From the NCBI GenBank assembly GCA_019448385.1, contig JAGTXO010000007.1, positions 248,001 through 312,000 on the forward strand: a stretch of DNA of 64,000 nt, written 5' to 3'. Both the position numbers and the translations under genes were made by a program. Shown in pieces: positions 32,652 through 42,975 of this stretch. This DNA comes from Diacronema lutheri (Eukaryota > Haptophyta > Pavlovophyceae > Pavlovales > Pavlovaceae). The notes under the pieces were generated by a model, which was not told the origin of the DNA, ran no database searches, and was given only the letters and a program-made list of their open reading frames with translations. Position 1 is the stretch's first letter, and each line of letters opens with the position of its first letter.

Positions 32652-32999
32652 GCACGGCGCGCAGAGGTCAAACGCGGGCTTGTTAACGATGCAACCCCCT
32701 GTCCCGCTCCCGTCCCGCTTCGCGCGCGTCGGCCACGCGTCGCGCGCACCAATGTGGTCTCGGGAAACGCGCGCGCAGCCGAAAAATGCGTGCCTGTAGC
32801 TGGACCGCCTAAAAGTGCTGCACACTCTCAAACATGTTCACTTTTGGGCCGGACCGCCCAAAAGTGCTCGACCAAACTCAAAATCGCCTAAAAGTGCTGT
32901 TCCCCCCTTCTTAAATATACTAACGGCGCTTACGTCAGGACAGCGGGGTCAGCACCAGCTGCGGGGGAATCGAGTAGCCACCAATGTCGTCGATCCCCG

Positions 33000-33640
33000 C
33001 GCATCCCGGTCACCAGCGAGCGGGCAGCGAGGCCCGACGGGCCCAAAGGGCCCGCACGTGCCTAACCGCCGCGCGCTGCCGGTCGCGTGCCGCCGCCCGC
33101 GTGCAGGCGACACACGCCGCCCAGGTCACCGCACGTGTCAGCGCCCGCTTCCGCCGCCCGGTCGGCCGCACGACGCGACGCCGCCCCTGCGCGCACCACC
33201 GGTGCCGCGAAGACTTCCCGGCCGTTGCCGGGCGCCACGCCACCGAGGGCGCCCAACCCCACCGGCGGAGCGCAGCACAACCCCGAGCACACTACGCCGC
33301 CGCCGCCCGTGCAGCCGCGCCCGCGCGCCCCGCCGCTCCCAAACCCATCGACGGCGGCGAAATGTGTGTGTTTCGTGATGCCGGCGCAGTCGATGGGCAG
33401 GGGCGGCGAAGCGCGCGGGTCAACAGATGGGGTCAGGAAGTGCGCAGCGAGGCGCCAGGCGGAACAGGCCCAAAGGCCCACACGCGCCTAGCCACCGCGC
33501 GCCGCCGCCCGCGCGCCGCCGCACCGGTGGCTGCGGCCTTCTTAAATATACTAACGACGCTTTCCGACGGGTCAACAGGAGGGGCGCGCACGGGGCCGAG
33601 GCTGGACAAACGGAGCGAGCGAAAGGGCGCACGCAACATC
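33000..33640. repeat. Dispersed repeat block, inverted relative of the 6.3-8.4 kb cluster
   Basis: The reverse complement of 33420-33572 matches 7590-7742, including GGCTAGGCGCGTGTGGGCCT and GCCTCGCTGCGCACTTCCTG. The segment at 33310-33410 corresponds to the 189-bp array unit (PAQSMGRGG reading). The part at 33556-33625 recurs inverted at 57985-58045. Long open frames here are repeat-derived. Confidence 0.8.
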
Positions 33641-33781
33641 AGGCCGAAATCAGGGCGTCGATCCTGTGCACGCTTAAATAGCTCGGGGAACGTTTTGGCT
33701 GGAGATCCGAGCCCCGACTGGATTTCAAAATCGACTTTGAAATTTACATACAATTAATATTCTTGGAGTCGCCTTCCATCA

Positions 33782-34579
33782 CAGGTTTGGGGCCATGGAG
33801 CAGCATTCGAGGAGCCGCTTGCAGGTGTCGTGGTCCTGGCCGCGCTCACTGCGCTCACCCTTGCCCTCTTCAGCTACACGGACCTCGTCATCTTTGTCGG
33901 CCTCATCTCCGTGTTCGTGCACGCCGTCAGTCAGGCAGTCGGGCAGCTGTACGCGGCGATCGAGTCGCTTGGCGCGTCGTGCGACGCAGCGCTCGTCTTC
34001 GTCCTCGCTGTCTTCAGCGTGTCGCTCGCGACGGCGGGCGACGCGCTGGCGCGCGATCGGGAGGACGGCGGCATGCTCGGCGCTGACGGCGACGGCAGCG
34101 CCTGGTACGTGTACGTGGTAGGCGCGTCGCACATCTCGATGCTCGCGGTCGGCCTCTCGCCCGTGCTGCTCTTCGTGCCACGGTATGGCTTCAACCTCTG
34201 CTTCGCGCAGCAGCGCTTTGTCGCGGCCGCGCTGCGCGTCGCCGGCTCGCCCGCCGTGCGGTACATCACGTTTAGCGTGTACTGCGCGCTCGTGTTGCTG
34301 CTGCTGTCCAACGCGTACGCCTGCTTCCAGCTCCTGCGCGAGGCGGGGCTCGCGGCGGAGGAGGCCCTGTCTCTGCCCACGTGGGCAGAGACAGGGCGCA
34401 GGCTCGCGCGCGCGACGCGGCCGCGGCCGCTTTCTGACTCTGGTTGGACGGTTGGAGTTTGGACGGTCCCTGTACGGACCCTCGGCGGCGTGGGGACGGA
34501 CTCAAAAGTCAAAAAGAGTGTAAAAGACCGCCCAAACTCCAACCGTCCAACCAGAGTCGGAGTGTCTGTTGCTCTTTGA
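33782..34579 (+). CDS. Multipass membrane protein of unknown function, 5' end unclear
   Basis: Four to five hydrophobic segments are visible: VVVLAALTALTLALF, LVIFVGLISVFVHAV, ALVFVLAVFSVSLA, VVGASHISMLAVGLSPVLLF and FSVYCALVLLLLSNAYACF. No in-frame ATG precedes the first one. The frame is open from 33758, directly after repeat DNA, and acceptor-like CAG sites lie at 33784 and 33824, so an upstream exon is likely or has been lost. After the last TM segment the frame runs through a 34-bp palindrome and a foldback repeat. The final 70 residues are therefore probably not original protein. Family not recognised. Confidence 0.5.
   Translation, partial: QVWGHGAAFEEPLAGVVVLAALTALTLALFSYTDLVIFVGLISVFVHAVSQAVGQLYAAIESLGASCDAALVFVLAVFSVSLATAGDALARDREDGGMLGADGDGSAWYVYVVGASHISMLAVGLSPVLLFVPRYGFNLCFAQQRFVAAALRVAGSPAVRYITFSVYCALVLLLLSNAYACFQLLREAGLAAEEALSLPTWAETGRRLARATRPRPLSDSGWTVGVWTVPVRTLGGVGTDSKVKKSVKDRPNSNRPTRVGVSVAL
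34364..34397. repeat. 34-bp perfect palindrome in the membrane-protein frame
   Basis: 17-bp arms: GCCCTGTCTCTGCCCAC, then its exact complement GTGGGCAGAGACAGGGC with no spacer. It interrupts the coding-like sequence right after the last membrane segment. Confidence 0.95.
34436..34558. repeat. Foldback element, 31-bp arms
   Basis: The arm at 34436-34466 (GACTCTGGTTGGACGGTTGG...) pairs with 34528-34558 with a single mismatch, enclosing 61 bases. It could be a miniature inverted-repeat insertion or a strong 3' RNA hairpin for the preceding gene. Confidence 0.9.
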
Positions 34580-34654
34580 GTCTGTCTTAAACTCTTAATA
34601 GACTTCCCCTTTTAAAGCCCCGCAAGGCCGTTTTGAAAAGCGGTGGGCGACGCG

Positions 34655-37600
34655 ATGGAGGTCGCCACGCGCGCGTTCGTCCGGCGCACGCGCCGCGGCA
34701 AGGTGCGGCGCGTGGTGCGCGAGCACTACCTGCGCGACGACATCTTGACAGGCTCGCCACGCATTGACGCGCCGCACCTTGAGCCGCGCCTCTCGCCCGA
34801 CGCGCCGCGCTACCTTGTGCCCGACGCGAACGTGCTGCTCCACCAGATCGACGTGATGGAGCACCCGGCGCTGCAGGACGTGATCCTGCTGCAGACGGTG
34901 CTCGCCGAGGTGCGGCACCGGCGCGTCGCGTTGTACAACCGCGCGCGCGCCATCGCCGCCGACCCCAAGCGCCGCTGCGTCGTCTTCTGCAACGAGCACG
35001 CGCGCGAGACGTACGTGTCGCGCGCGCCCGGCGAGTCGGCCAACGACTACAACGACCGCGCGATCCGCACGGCGGTGGGCTGGTACGCGGCGCAGCTCGA
35101 AGGGTCGGTGGAGGTGCTGCTGCTCACCAACGATCGCGACAACCTGCGCAAGGCGCGCGCCGCCGGCCTCTCCGCGCAGACCGTCCACCACTTTGCGCGC
35201 GAGCAGCGCGCATGCCCCGACCTCGCTGACCGGCTCGCGGGCGAGGACGACGACGGCGGCGACGCGGGCGGCGAGGCCGAGGGCGGCAACGCGGGAGCAG
35301 ACGGCAGACCCGATGCCAAGCGCGCGCGCCGCGCCTCCTCTGCTCAGGCCACGACCACCCCGGCCACCGGCTCTGGTTCAGCGCGCACGTTAGCAGCGCC
35401 TGTGAGGGGCCCCTTTGCTCCGTACGCTGCGCGGCGCGCGCGGAGACGCGCGCGGCGACGGCGCGCGCGCGCGAAGGGGCGGTGCTCGCTGTTGTGACCG
35501 CGCGTGGCCGCCAGCAGGGCCGGAGCGCGCCGCGCGCGCTCACCCCACCCAATCGCCCGCGACCTTCCCATCACACCCCCCCCCCCCCCCCCCACCCATT
35601 TTTTGTAATTTAAAAAAACCTGCTGGCGCGCAGCTACCCGCCGCACCTGAGCGCCGACGAGCTCAAGGCCGGCGTCGCGTCGGGCGAGCTGCACCAGGCG
35701 CGGCTGCGCATCAACCGTCACAACACGCGCGAGGGCTTTGTCGCCGTTGCCGCGCTCGGCGCGGGCAGCCCGGACGTGCGCATCTCCGGCACCGAGGCGC
35801 TCAACCGCGCGGTGCACGGCGACCTCGTCGTGCTGCGCCTGCTGCCCGTCGGCGCGGCGAGCGCTGCCGGCGCCCGACCGGCGGCACGCGACGGCGCGCA
35901 GGCGGACGACGAGGCGGCGCAGGGTGCATCCAACGCACCATCCGTCGGCGTCTATTTGCCCGAGCTGGGCGCGCGCGCGGAAGACGACGACGACGACGGC
36001 GGCGGCGGCGGGAGTGGCGGCGACGGCGCGCGCGCTGGCGGCGGCGGTGGCGGCGGTGGCGGGGCCGCGCACGATGGAGTCGTCGAGCGGCGGTATGGCG
36101 TTGTTGTCGGGATCGCGCGGCGCAACTGGCGTGCGTGCGTGGGCGTGCTTGACTTTGGCACGCAACGCGGCAACTCGTTCGTCTTCGAGCCCGTCGATGT
36201 GCTGCTGCCCCGCGCGAGCGTGAGCACGCGCCAGGCCGAGGCGCTGCGCAACCAGCTGATCGTCGTGAGCTACGACGGCTGGACGGCGGAACAGCGCTAC
36301 CCGAGCGGCCATTATGTGCGTGCGATCGGGCCGGTCGGCTGCAAGGATGCGGAGAGCGATGCGATCCTTTTTGAGCACGATGTGCCGCTCCGCCCATTCT
36401 CCGCACAGGCGAGGGCACCGCGCGACGCGCGCCCCCGCTCGTGCGTTGTGCGTGCGTTGCGCGATCGAGGGGCTCATGTCCTCCGTGCGTGCCGCGCCAG
36501 ACGCCGGGCGCGCACGCTCGCGCGCGCTCACGAGCGCATCCTGCCCCCCCCCCCCCCCTCCCCCCCCCCCCCCCCCCCTTCCTTCCCCGCCGCGCTGCGT
36601 GGCAGGTGCGCGCGTGCCTGCCGGCAAAGGGCTGGACAATCCCCGCCGACGAGATCGGCCGCCGTCTCGACCTGCGCGAGAGTTCGCTGGTCTGCTCGGT
36701 CGATCCGCCGGGCTGTGTCGATATTGATGATGCGCTGCACGTGCAGCCGCTCGCCAACGGCAATTACGAGGCGAGCGCGCGCCGCGGCCGTGCCCGTCAC
36801 ACACCGTCACACACCGTGACACACGCCGTGACACACACCGTTACACCACCGTCGCGCGAACGCGACGATCGGGCGGACGGACGATCGGGTTGGCGGGTGG
36901 CCGCCCGGCTCGTGGCCTTCGCCCGCGCACGCACGCACGCATGGCGCGCTCGCCCGTCCGCATACCCCACACCCCCCCCCTTCCCTCCCCCTCATCCCCT
37001 TTCCCCCCCTTTTCAGGTCGGCATTCACATCGCTGATGTGGGTCACTTTATCAAGGCGGGCACCCCGATAGACGAGGAGGCTGCCATGCGCGCTACCACC
37101 GTGTACGCGCACAGGGCGACTCAGAGGCCACCGCTTCGCGCGCCGCACGCGCCTTTTCCCCCTTGCCGCCGTACCCCATTCACTTCCTCCCCCCCCACCC
37201 CCTCTACAGGTACCTGGTGCAAAGGCGAATCAACATGGTGCCCGAGCGGCTTGGCGAGGACCTGTGCTCCCTCTTCGCGCAGGTGGACAGGCTCGCCTTC
37301 TCCGCCATCGTCGAGCTCACAGACGACGGCGGGGTGGTCGGCGCGCGCTTCGCCAAGACGGTCATCCGCTCGCACGCGGCCTTGTCATACGCGCAGGCGC
37401 AGGTGACGGAGGCCGCGCGCCCTGTGCCTGCCGAGGTCGCGCGCCAGCGCTTTGATCGGCTGCCGCGCGCTTCCCCCCCCCCCCCCCCCCCCCTTTCATC
37501 ACGCGATGCCATGCGACCCCCTTTCCCCTCCCTCCCTTTCCCTCCCTTCCCCTTTCTATCCCCCCCCCCCTTCCCCCTCCCCCCCTTTCCCCTCTCCCAT

Positions 37601-40181
37601 CTCACCGCGCAGGAGCGGATCGACGACGCCTCCGACGCCTCGGCGCTGACGCAGTCGCTGCGCACGCTCAACCGGTTGGCCAAGGCGCTTAACAAGCGCC
37701 GCCGCGCCGCGGGCTGCCTGGTGCTCGCCTCCCCCGAGGTTCGCTTCCAGCTCGATGCTGATTCGTCGGAGCCAAGCGACATGGGCGTATACTCGCTCAA
37801 GGAGACGAACGCGATGGTAGGCCGCTCCCTCTCCCCCTCCCCTCATTCCCCCTTCCCCCCCCCCCCCCCCCCCTCTGCTTGACCTTCCCCTTCACCCTTC
37901 CCCTTCCCCTCCCCTTTCCCCTTTCCCCTGCCCCCTCCCCTTTCCCCTTTCCCCTGACCCCTCCCCTTTCCCCTTTCCCCTGCCCCCTCCCCTTTCCCCT
38001 TTCCCCTGATCCCTCCCCTTTCCCCTGTCCCCTGACCCCTCCCCTTTCCCCTGCCCCCCTTTCCCCTTTCGCTCCCCTTCACCGTCCGCTGCTGCTGCGC
38101 CCGCTGCTGCATGCGAGCGGGGCCGTGCGCACACACCCGACCGACCGCCCGCCCCCCCCCCCCTTCAGGTTGAGGAGTTTATGCTCTTGGCAAACACGGC
38201 AGTCGCGCGCGAGATCAACGCGCACTACCCTCAGCTCGCAGTCCTGCGCCGGCACCCGCCACCGCGCGCGGGCGCCTTTGACGCACTGCAGCGCGCGCTC
38301 GCGCAGCTCCGCCCGCCCGTCGCGCTGCGCGTCGGCTCGTCCAAGGAGCTCGCCGACTCCCTCGACGCCGCCGTCGACTTTGCGCTCCCCGCCGACGCCA
38401 CCGACCCGCCAGCCGCCTCAACCGCCCAGTCGGCGACCCCGCCCTTTGACGCGTACCTCAACAAGCTGGTGCGTATCATGGCGACACGCTCGATGCAGCA
38501 GGCCGAGTACTTCCGCGCGGGCGCGCACTCGCGCGACCAGTTCTGGCACTACGGCCTCGCTGCCGACATTTACACGCATTTCACCTCGCCCATACGCCGG
38601 TCTGCGCTGCGCGGCGCCGGGTGGCGCTGCGTGCGCGCACCGCGTGAGGGCGTGCTCCGATCGCTTCGCGCCGCATCCTCCCCCCTCCCCTCCCCTCCTC
38701 TCCTCCCCTTCCCCCCCTTTCCCCCCTTCCTACCCCCCCCCCCCTCCCCTGATCCAGCCCTCTACCCGCCAAACTGCCCTTCCCCCCCCCCCCCCCCCCC
38801 TCTTGCAGCTATGCGGACCAGCTCGTCCACCGCATGCTCGCCGCTGCCCTTGGCCTCGAACCGCTCACGCCTGCGATGCAGCGCGCCGAGGCGCTCGACG
38901 CGCTCGTCGACAACATGAACCGGCGGCACGTCGCAGCGCAGGTGCCGCCCGCAGCCCCTGCATTGCCACCGCCCCCCCCCCCCCCTTCCCCCCGGACTGC
39001 CACAGCGCGCCCCTTCCCCGGACTGCCACAGCGCGCCCCTTCCCCGGACTGCCACAGCGCCCCCCTTCCCCGGACTGCCACAGCGCCCCCCTTCCCCGGA
39101 CTGCCACAGCGCCCCCCTTCCCCGGACTGCCACAGCGCCCCCCTTCCCCGGACTGCCACAGCGCCCCCCTTCCCCGGACTGCCACAGCGCGCGCCACTCG
39201 CGTTAGCGCTCGTGCGTCGCGCGGCGGCGCGTGCGTGCCGCGACGACTTCCGCCACCCCCGCCACCGCCACCGCCACCGCCACCCAGCCCGCCACCGCTC
39301 CCGCCACCGCCACCGCCACCGCCACCGCCACCGCCACCGCCCCCGCTCCCGCCCCCGCCCCCGCCACCGTGCCCGCTCCCGCCACCGCCCCCGCCACCGC
39401 CACCTAGCCCGCCACCATCACCGCCACCATCACCGCCACCATCACCGCCCCCGCCACCGCCCCCGCCCCCGCCCCCGCCCCCGCGATGCTTTGCCCCGCG
39501 CCGCTCTCCGCGCAGCACGCCGGGCGCGCGTCGGTGAACGTGTACACGCTCTTCTTCTTCCGCGACAAGAAGGAGGCCGTGCGCGAGGGCGGCTACGTGA
39601 TCGGGCTGCGCGACAAGGCGGCGATCGTCCTCGTGCCGCGCTATGGCATCGAGGTCAGCCAGTCCCATCCCCCCTCCCTGCCCCCCCCCCTGCCCCCCTT
39701 TCCTTCTCTTCCCTCCCTGCCCCTCCCCCCCCCCCCCCCCTCCCTCCTTGCCACTGTCGCCGCGCCGCGGCTGCCGCCTGCGCGCGCGCACGCCGCAGCG
39801 CGCGGCCGCATCGCCGCTCAGCCCGCGCACCGCCCCCGGCCAACCCCCCGCGCGCACACCCCCGCGTCCCCCCCCCCCCCCCCTCCCGCGTCCCCCCCCC
39901 CCCCCCCCCCTCCCGCGTCCCCGCCTCGCCGCGCGTGCGCCGCGCGTGCCGCGCAGGGCATCGTGCGGCTTGACGACGATGGGGTCGAAGGCGCCTACCG
40001 TTACGACGAGGCCACGTGCTCGCTGCGCACGCCCTTCTCCATGCTGCGCATCTTCCAGAAGGTGACAGTGAGCATCTGCGTCGATGTGACGAAACCGCAC
40101 CGACCGCGCCTCGTCGTCGACATCGCCGAGCCGCGCGTGCGCCGCGCTGCGCCGCCTGCCGGCGGCTCGTCTACGGCATGA
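34655..40181 (+). CDS. DIS3: Exosome exoribonuclease/endonuclease DIS3 (RRP44)
   Basis: Catalytic subunit of the RNA exosome. Ten exons: 34655 to about 35481, 35634-36408, 36606-36770, 37017-37102, 37210 to about 37468, 37613-37816, 38169-38599, 38809-38941, 39516-39653 and 39957-40181, about 1,080 residues. PIN domain: YLVPDANVLLHQID and LLTNDRDNLRKA. Cold-shock domains: LNRAVHGDLVVLRLLP and VVVGIARRNWRACVGVL. RNB: CSVDPPGCVDIDDALH with its four Asp, VGIHIADVGHF, SPEVRFQLD, VEEFMLLANTAVA, HYGLAADIYTHFTSPIRR/YADQLVHR. S1-like end: VYTLFFFRDKKEAV and IVLVPRYGIE. Most splice junctions are fixed by running through conserved blocks; the ends of exons 1 and 5 are estimates. Introns 2 and 3 start with GC. 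Nearly every intron is poly-C or C/T-rich on the sense strand. The ATG at 34655 is preferred over the GTG at 34643. Confidence 0.93.
37860..38085. repeat. Polypyrimidine simple repeat in a DIS3 intron
   Basis: Irregular CCCCTTTCCCCTGCCCCCTC-type units fill the intron between 37817 and 38168. No coding signal. Confidence 0.9.
38990..39195. repeat. 26-bp tandem repeat in a DIS3 intron
   Basis: About eight copies of CCCCTTCCCCGGACTGCCAC followed by AGCGCC. A (CCGCCAC)n-rich stretch follows, to about 39480. The array lies inside the intron 38942-39515. Confidence 0.92.
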
Positions 40182-40249
40182 GAGCCCGCAATCGCCGCAT
40201 TGAAAGAACGGGAGCAGAGCTCGAACCTCGACACTCTGATGAATTCATA

Positions 40250-41342
40250 CTAACTTGAAGCAAAGGCCTGGCCGGGCGCGGCAGGCAGCGCCCGTTCCGT
40301 GGCCGCGCTGTGTCCGCCTGCGGGCAGCGGGGTCGAGTTTGCACTGAAGCCAAGGCTCGCCAGAGTGGACGGAGTCAGACCTGCGTCAAGATGGCCGCAT
40401 GGCGTCGTATTCGCAAAGTGGGAGCGCCGCTCAGTCAATGCCTCCCCCCCTCCACTCCCCCTGCTCTTCGTGGCTGTCGGATTCGCGGGGGGGGGGGGGG
40501 GGGGGGGGGGGGGCGATCCGAGGGAAAGCGCGCGCAGCGCGCACACCGGACAGCAGAGCAGAGAGCTCGCCCGGACACCTGCCGTCGCCCCCACCGCCGG
40601 GCGTAACGAGCGGTGAGTGTGCGAGCAGGTGTAACAGCTGTGAGGGCGAGAACATGGACGGCGAGATGCCCGACGGCGTGAGCGCGCTGGTGGGGTGCGC
40701 GTACAATCGACTGAGCGACGGGAGGCTGGCGAGTGCAGTGGAGAGGGGAGCCGAGGCTGCACGGCAAAAAAGGGGACGGCGAGGGGAGGGAAGAGGAGGG
40801 GGGGGGGGAGGGGGGGGGGGGGGGGGCAGCGCGTGTGTGAGGCGCGGCGGGGAAACGGCGGGTGGCGCCGGCGAGGACGCGCGCAGCCGAGCAGAGCGCG
40901 CCCACAGCGGGAGGGGGGAAGGGGAAAGGGGGGGGGAAGGGGGGGGGGGGGGGCACAGCGGCTACCGCAGCGCACGGTACAACAGTCATCTTGGCACACA
41001 CACACACGCGCGCGCGCAACGCAGCGCAGCTCACCTGTCCCGCCGGTGCCGCGCTGTGTGACGGCCGCCGTATCATCCGGTGTGAGCACAGGCGGGGGCC
41101 GCCCCGGCTCCGCACCGCCCCCCGCACCAGCCCATGTCTCGCGCTCGCCCCCCGCGCCCCCCTCGCCCCCCTCGCCCCTAGCGCCGTGCGCGCCGGTTGC
41201 GGCGGCAAAGGCGAGGTCGGAGAGCATCAGGTCCATCTCGCTCAGGTCGACCCCGCGCTGCGCCACCGCCGCAGCGAGCGCATCCATGGAGGGTCCGCCG
41301 CCATCGTGCGACTGCTCCATGGAGGGTCTGCCGCCATCGTGC

Positions 41343-41375
<33 letters not shown>

Positions 41376-42827
41376 GGCTGCTGCTGCTGCTGCTGCTGCG
41401 CGCCCGCGCCGCCCGAGCGCGTGGCCGCTCGTCTCATGCGCGAGCGCGCCGTCGCCGCCACGCCCGCGCCCGCGCCCGCACCCGCACCCGCGCCCGCCAG
41501 CGCGCAGCTCACGCCTGGGCCGCCGCCGCCATGCTGTGCACCCTCGAAGCCGAGGCGCGCGCCGTCGCCAAACCCGTCGTACACGGCGGCCTGCGCCGCC
41601 ACGGCGGAGAGGGTCTGACGAAACGCGCTGAGCCGAGCGGGGACGGGTTGGGGAGCTGAACGCTGCGCGCGCGCGCGCGCGCGGCGAGCGGCGCTCGCGA
41701 GGCGGGGCGCGGGTAGGCGCGCGCGCTGCGTTCCCCACCTCGCCTCCGTCAGCATGGGCGCCATCGTTGATGATGCAGACGTGGCCCTTCTTGGGCTGGC
41801 CGCAGCGTGAGCAGCGGTACGAGAGGCCCTGCCGGTTGAGGCGAGAGCCGGGCCCCTTTGCGCGCGCGTTCGCATCAGCTCCGCCATGGGAGAGCGCGCC
41901 GCTGCCACAGGCGGCCAGCGCGCCATGGGATGGGGCGTAGGCGCACGCGCAGGTGGGCAGACCGTAGCTCAAGTGGACAAAGGGCGAGGATAACGCTGGC
42001 CCTGCCGTGCGCCCGCCGTCTCCGCCGCCGGGTGATGCGCCCGCGCCGTCCATGCCGCCTCCTCGACCGCCGCCGCCTACGCCGCCCCCGCCTCCGCTGC
42101 CGCCTGGTCTGCGCGAGCTCGTGCACGCGCGTTCGACGGACGCGGCGCGCGCCGACGTCGGCCGCGTGCCCTCGCGCGACGAGATGCCGCACGACTCGCG
42201 GCGCGGCTTCTTGCGCCCGGGCGAGACGAGCGCCTTGTCGCCATCGTTGCTGCCGACTGCCTCCGTCGCGCCGCGCCGCTCGGACGTGCCCTCCAGCGCG
42301 TGCGCCGCGTGATCGGCGGCGCTCGGCGGCCCGCACGTGCTCGCCGGCGTGTCGGCCTGCGCGACGCGGCGGGAACCTGAGCGAAGCGAGGGCGACGGCG
42401 CATCGCGCGCCGGTCGCGAGATCTGCACCGTGAGCGCGGGCATCGTGCCCGCCGAGCGCGTGCGCGGCGAGCTCGTGCCCAGCGTGCGCGCCAAGCGTGG
42501 CGACGGTGCCGTGCCGTCGCCCGCAAACGCAGCACACCGCGCGGCGACAACGTCTGGCTGCTCGCCGGCGCCGACGAGCTCGACCACGACACGCACGCGC
42601 TCGCTTGAGTGGCTGGGCATCCGCACGGTCAGCTCCTTGTCGCCGAGCACGGCGCGCGGCGGCGGCGCGTCAAACGCGACGACGACAAAGCCCGGGTGCA
42701 ACACGATACCGGCGATGGCGGGAAGATCCTCGGTGCATTCAGTGAGCATCGTCTCCACCATGCCGACGCGTACAACCGCCTCAGGCGGGATGCGCGCCAC
42801 GACGACCCTGTGCTCCTCCAGAGCCAT
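40250..42827 (-). CDS. Unknown nuclear-type protein with Cys motif and polyQ
   Basis: Starts MALEEHRVVVARIPPEAVVR and continues with a compact N-terminal region (VLGDKELTVRMPSHSSERVR). A low-complexity middle follows, then a Cys cluster YRCSRCGQPKKGHVC near 41780-41820. A frame change follows that fits a GT-AG intron (GAG/GTGGGG... to TTCAG/CTCCCC near 41655). The next exon carries TLSAVAAQAAVYDGFGDG, a Gln tract from CAG repeats (41341-41400), and MDALAAAVAQRGVDLSEMDL. After a pyrimidine-rich intron the last exon reads HFANTTPCGHLDAGLTPSTL and ends at 40250. The C-x2-C-x9-C pattern suggests a small zinc-binding or nucleic-acid-related module, possibly a transcriptional regulator (inference). 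Middle exon borders are approximate. Confidence 0.55.
41341..41400. repeat. CTG/CAG trinucleotide repeat (polyQ)
   Basis: Two runs of CTG on the plus strand, interrupted by CGG, encode two Gln stretches in the minus-strand gene. Confidence 0.9.
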
Positions 42828-42975
42828 TTTTGTCCGCTGGCCCTCTTTCCGCGCTGTTTCCTGTGGAAACTGGCAACCGGATTGAAAAGTCGAGCTCAAG
42901 GGCATGGGGCAAATTGGGGCTGTCGGACAGTCGGAGTCGGAGTGGTGACACATGTACAACGGGGACTGGACGGCC

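Larger units (their letters stand above)
32213..32931. mobile_element. About 0.7-kb foldback/MITE-like element
   Basis: The left arm at 32213-32291 and the right arm at 32840-32931 are inverted copies. They share AACAGCACTTTTAGGCGATT and TTGAGTTTGGTCGAGCACTT, ending in the self-complementary GGGCGGTCCGCCC-type block. The outer ends carry the TTCTTAAA/TTTAAGAA motif also found in other repeats of the window. The interior holds a 64-bp palindrome and three tandem 17-mers but no gene. Confidence 0.75.

Noticed and set aside
38809-39515. Pro-rich and Gly-rich long frames across the DIS3 intron
   Set aside because: Derived from the 26-bp and CCGCCAC simple repeats; exon boundaries at 38941 and 39516 are fixed by conserved DIS3 residues.
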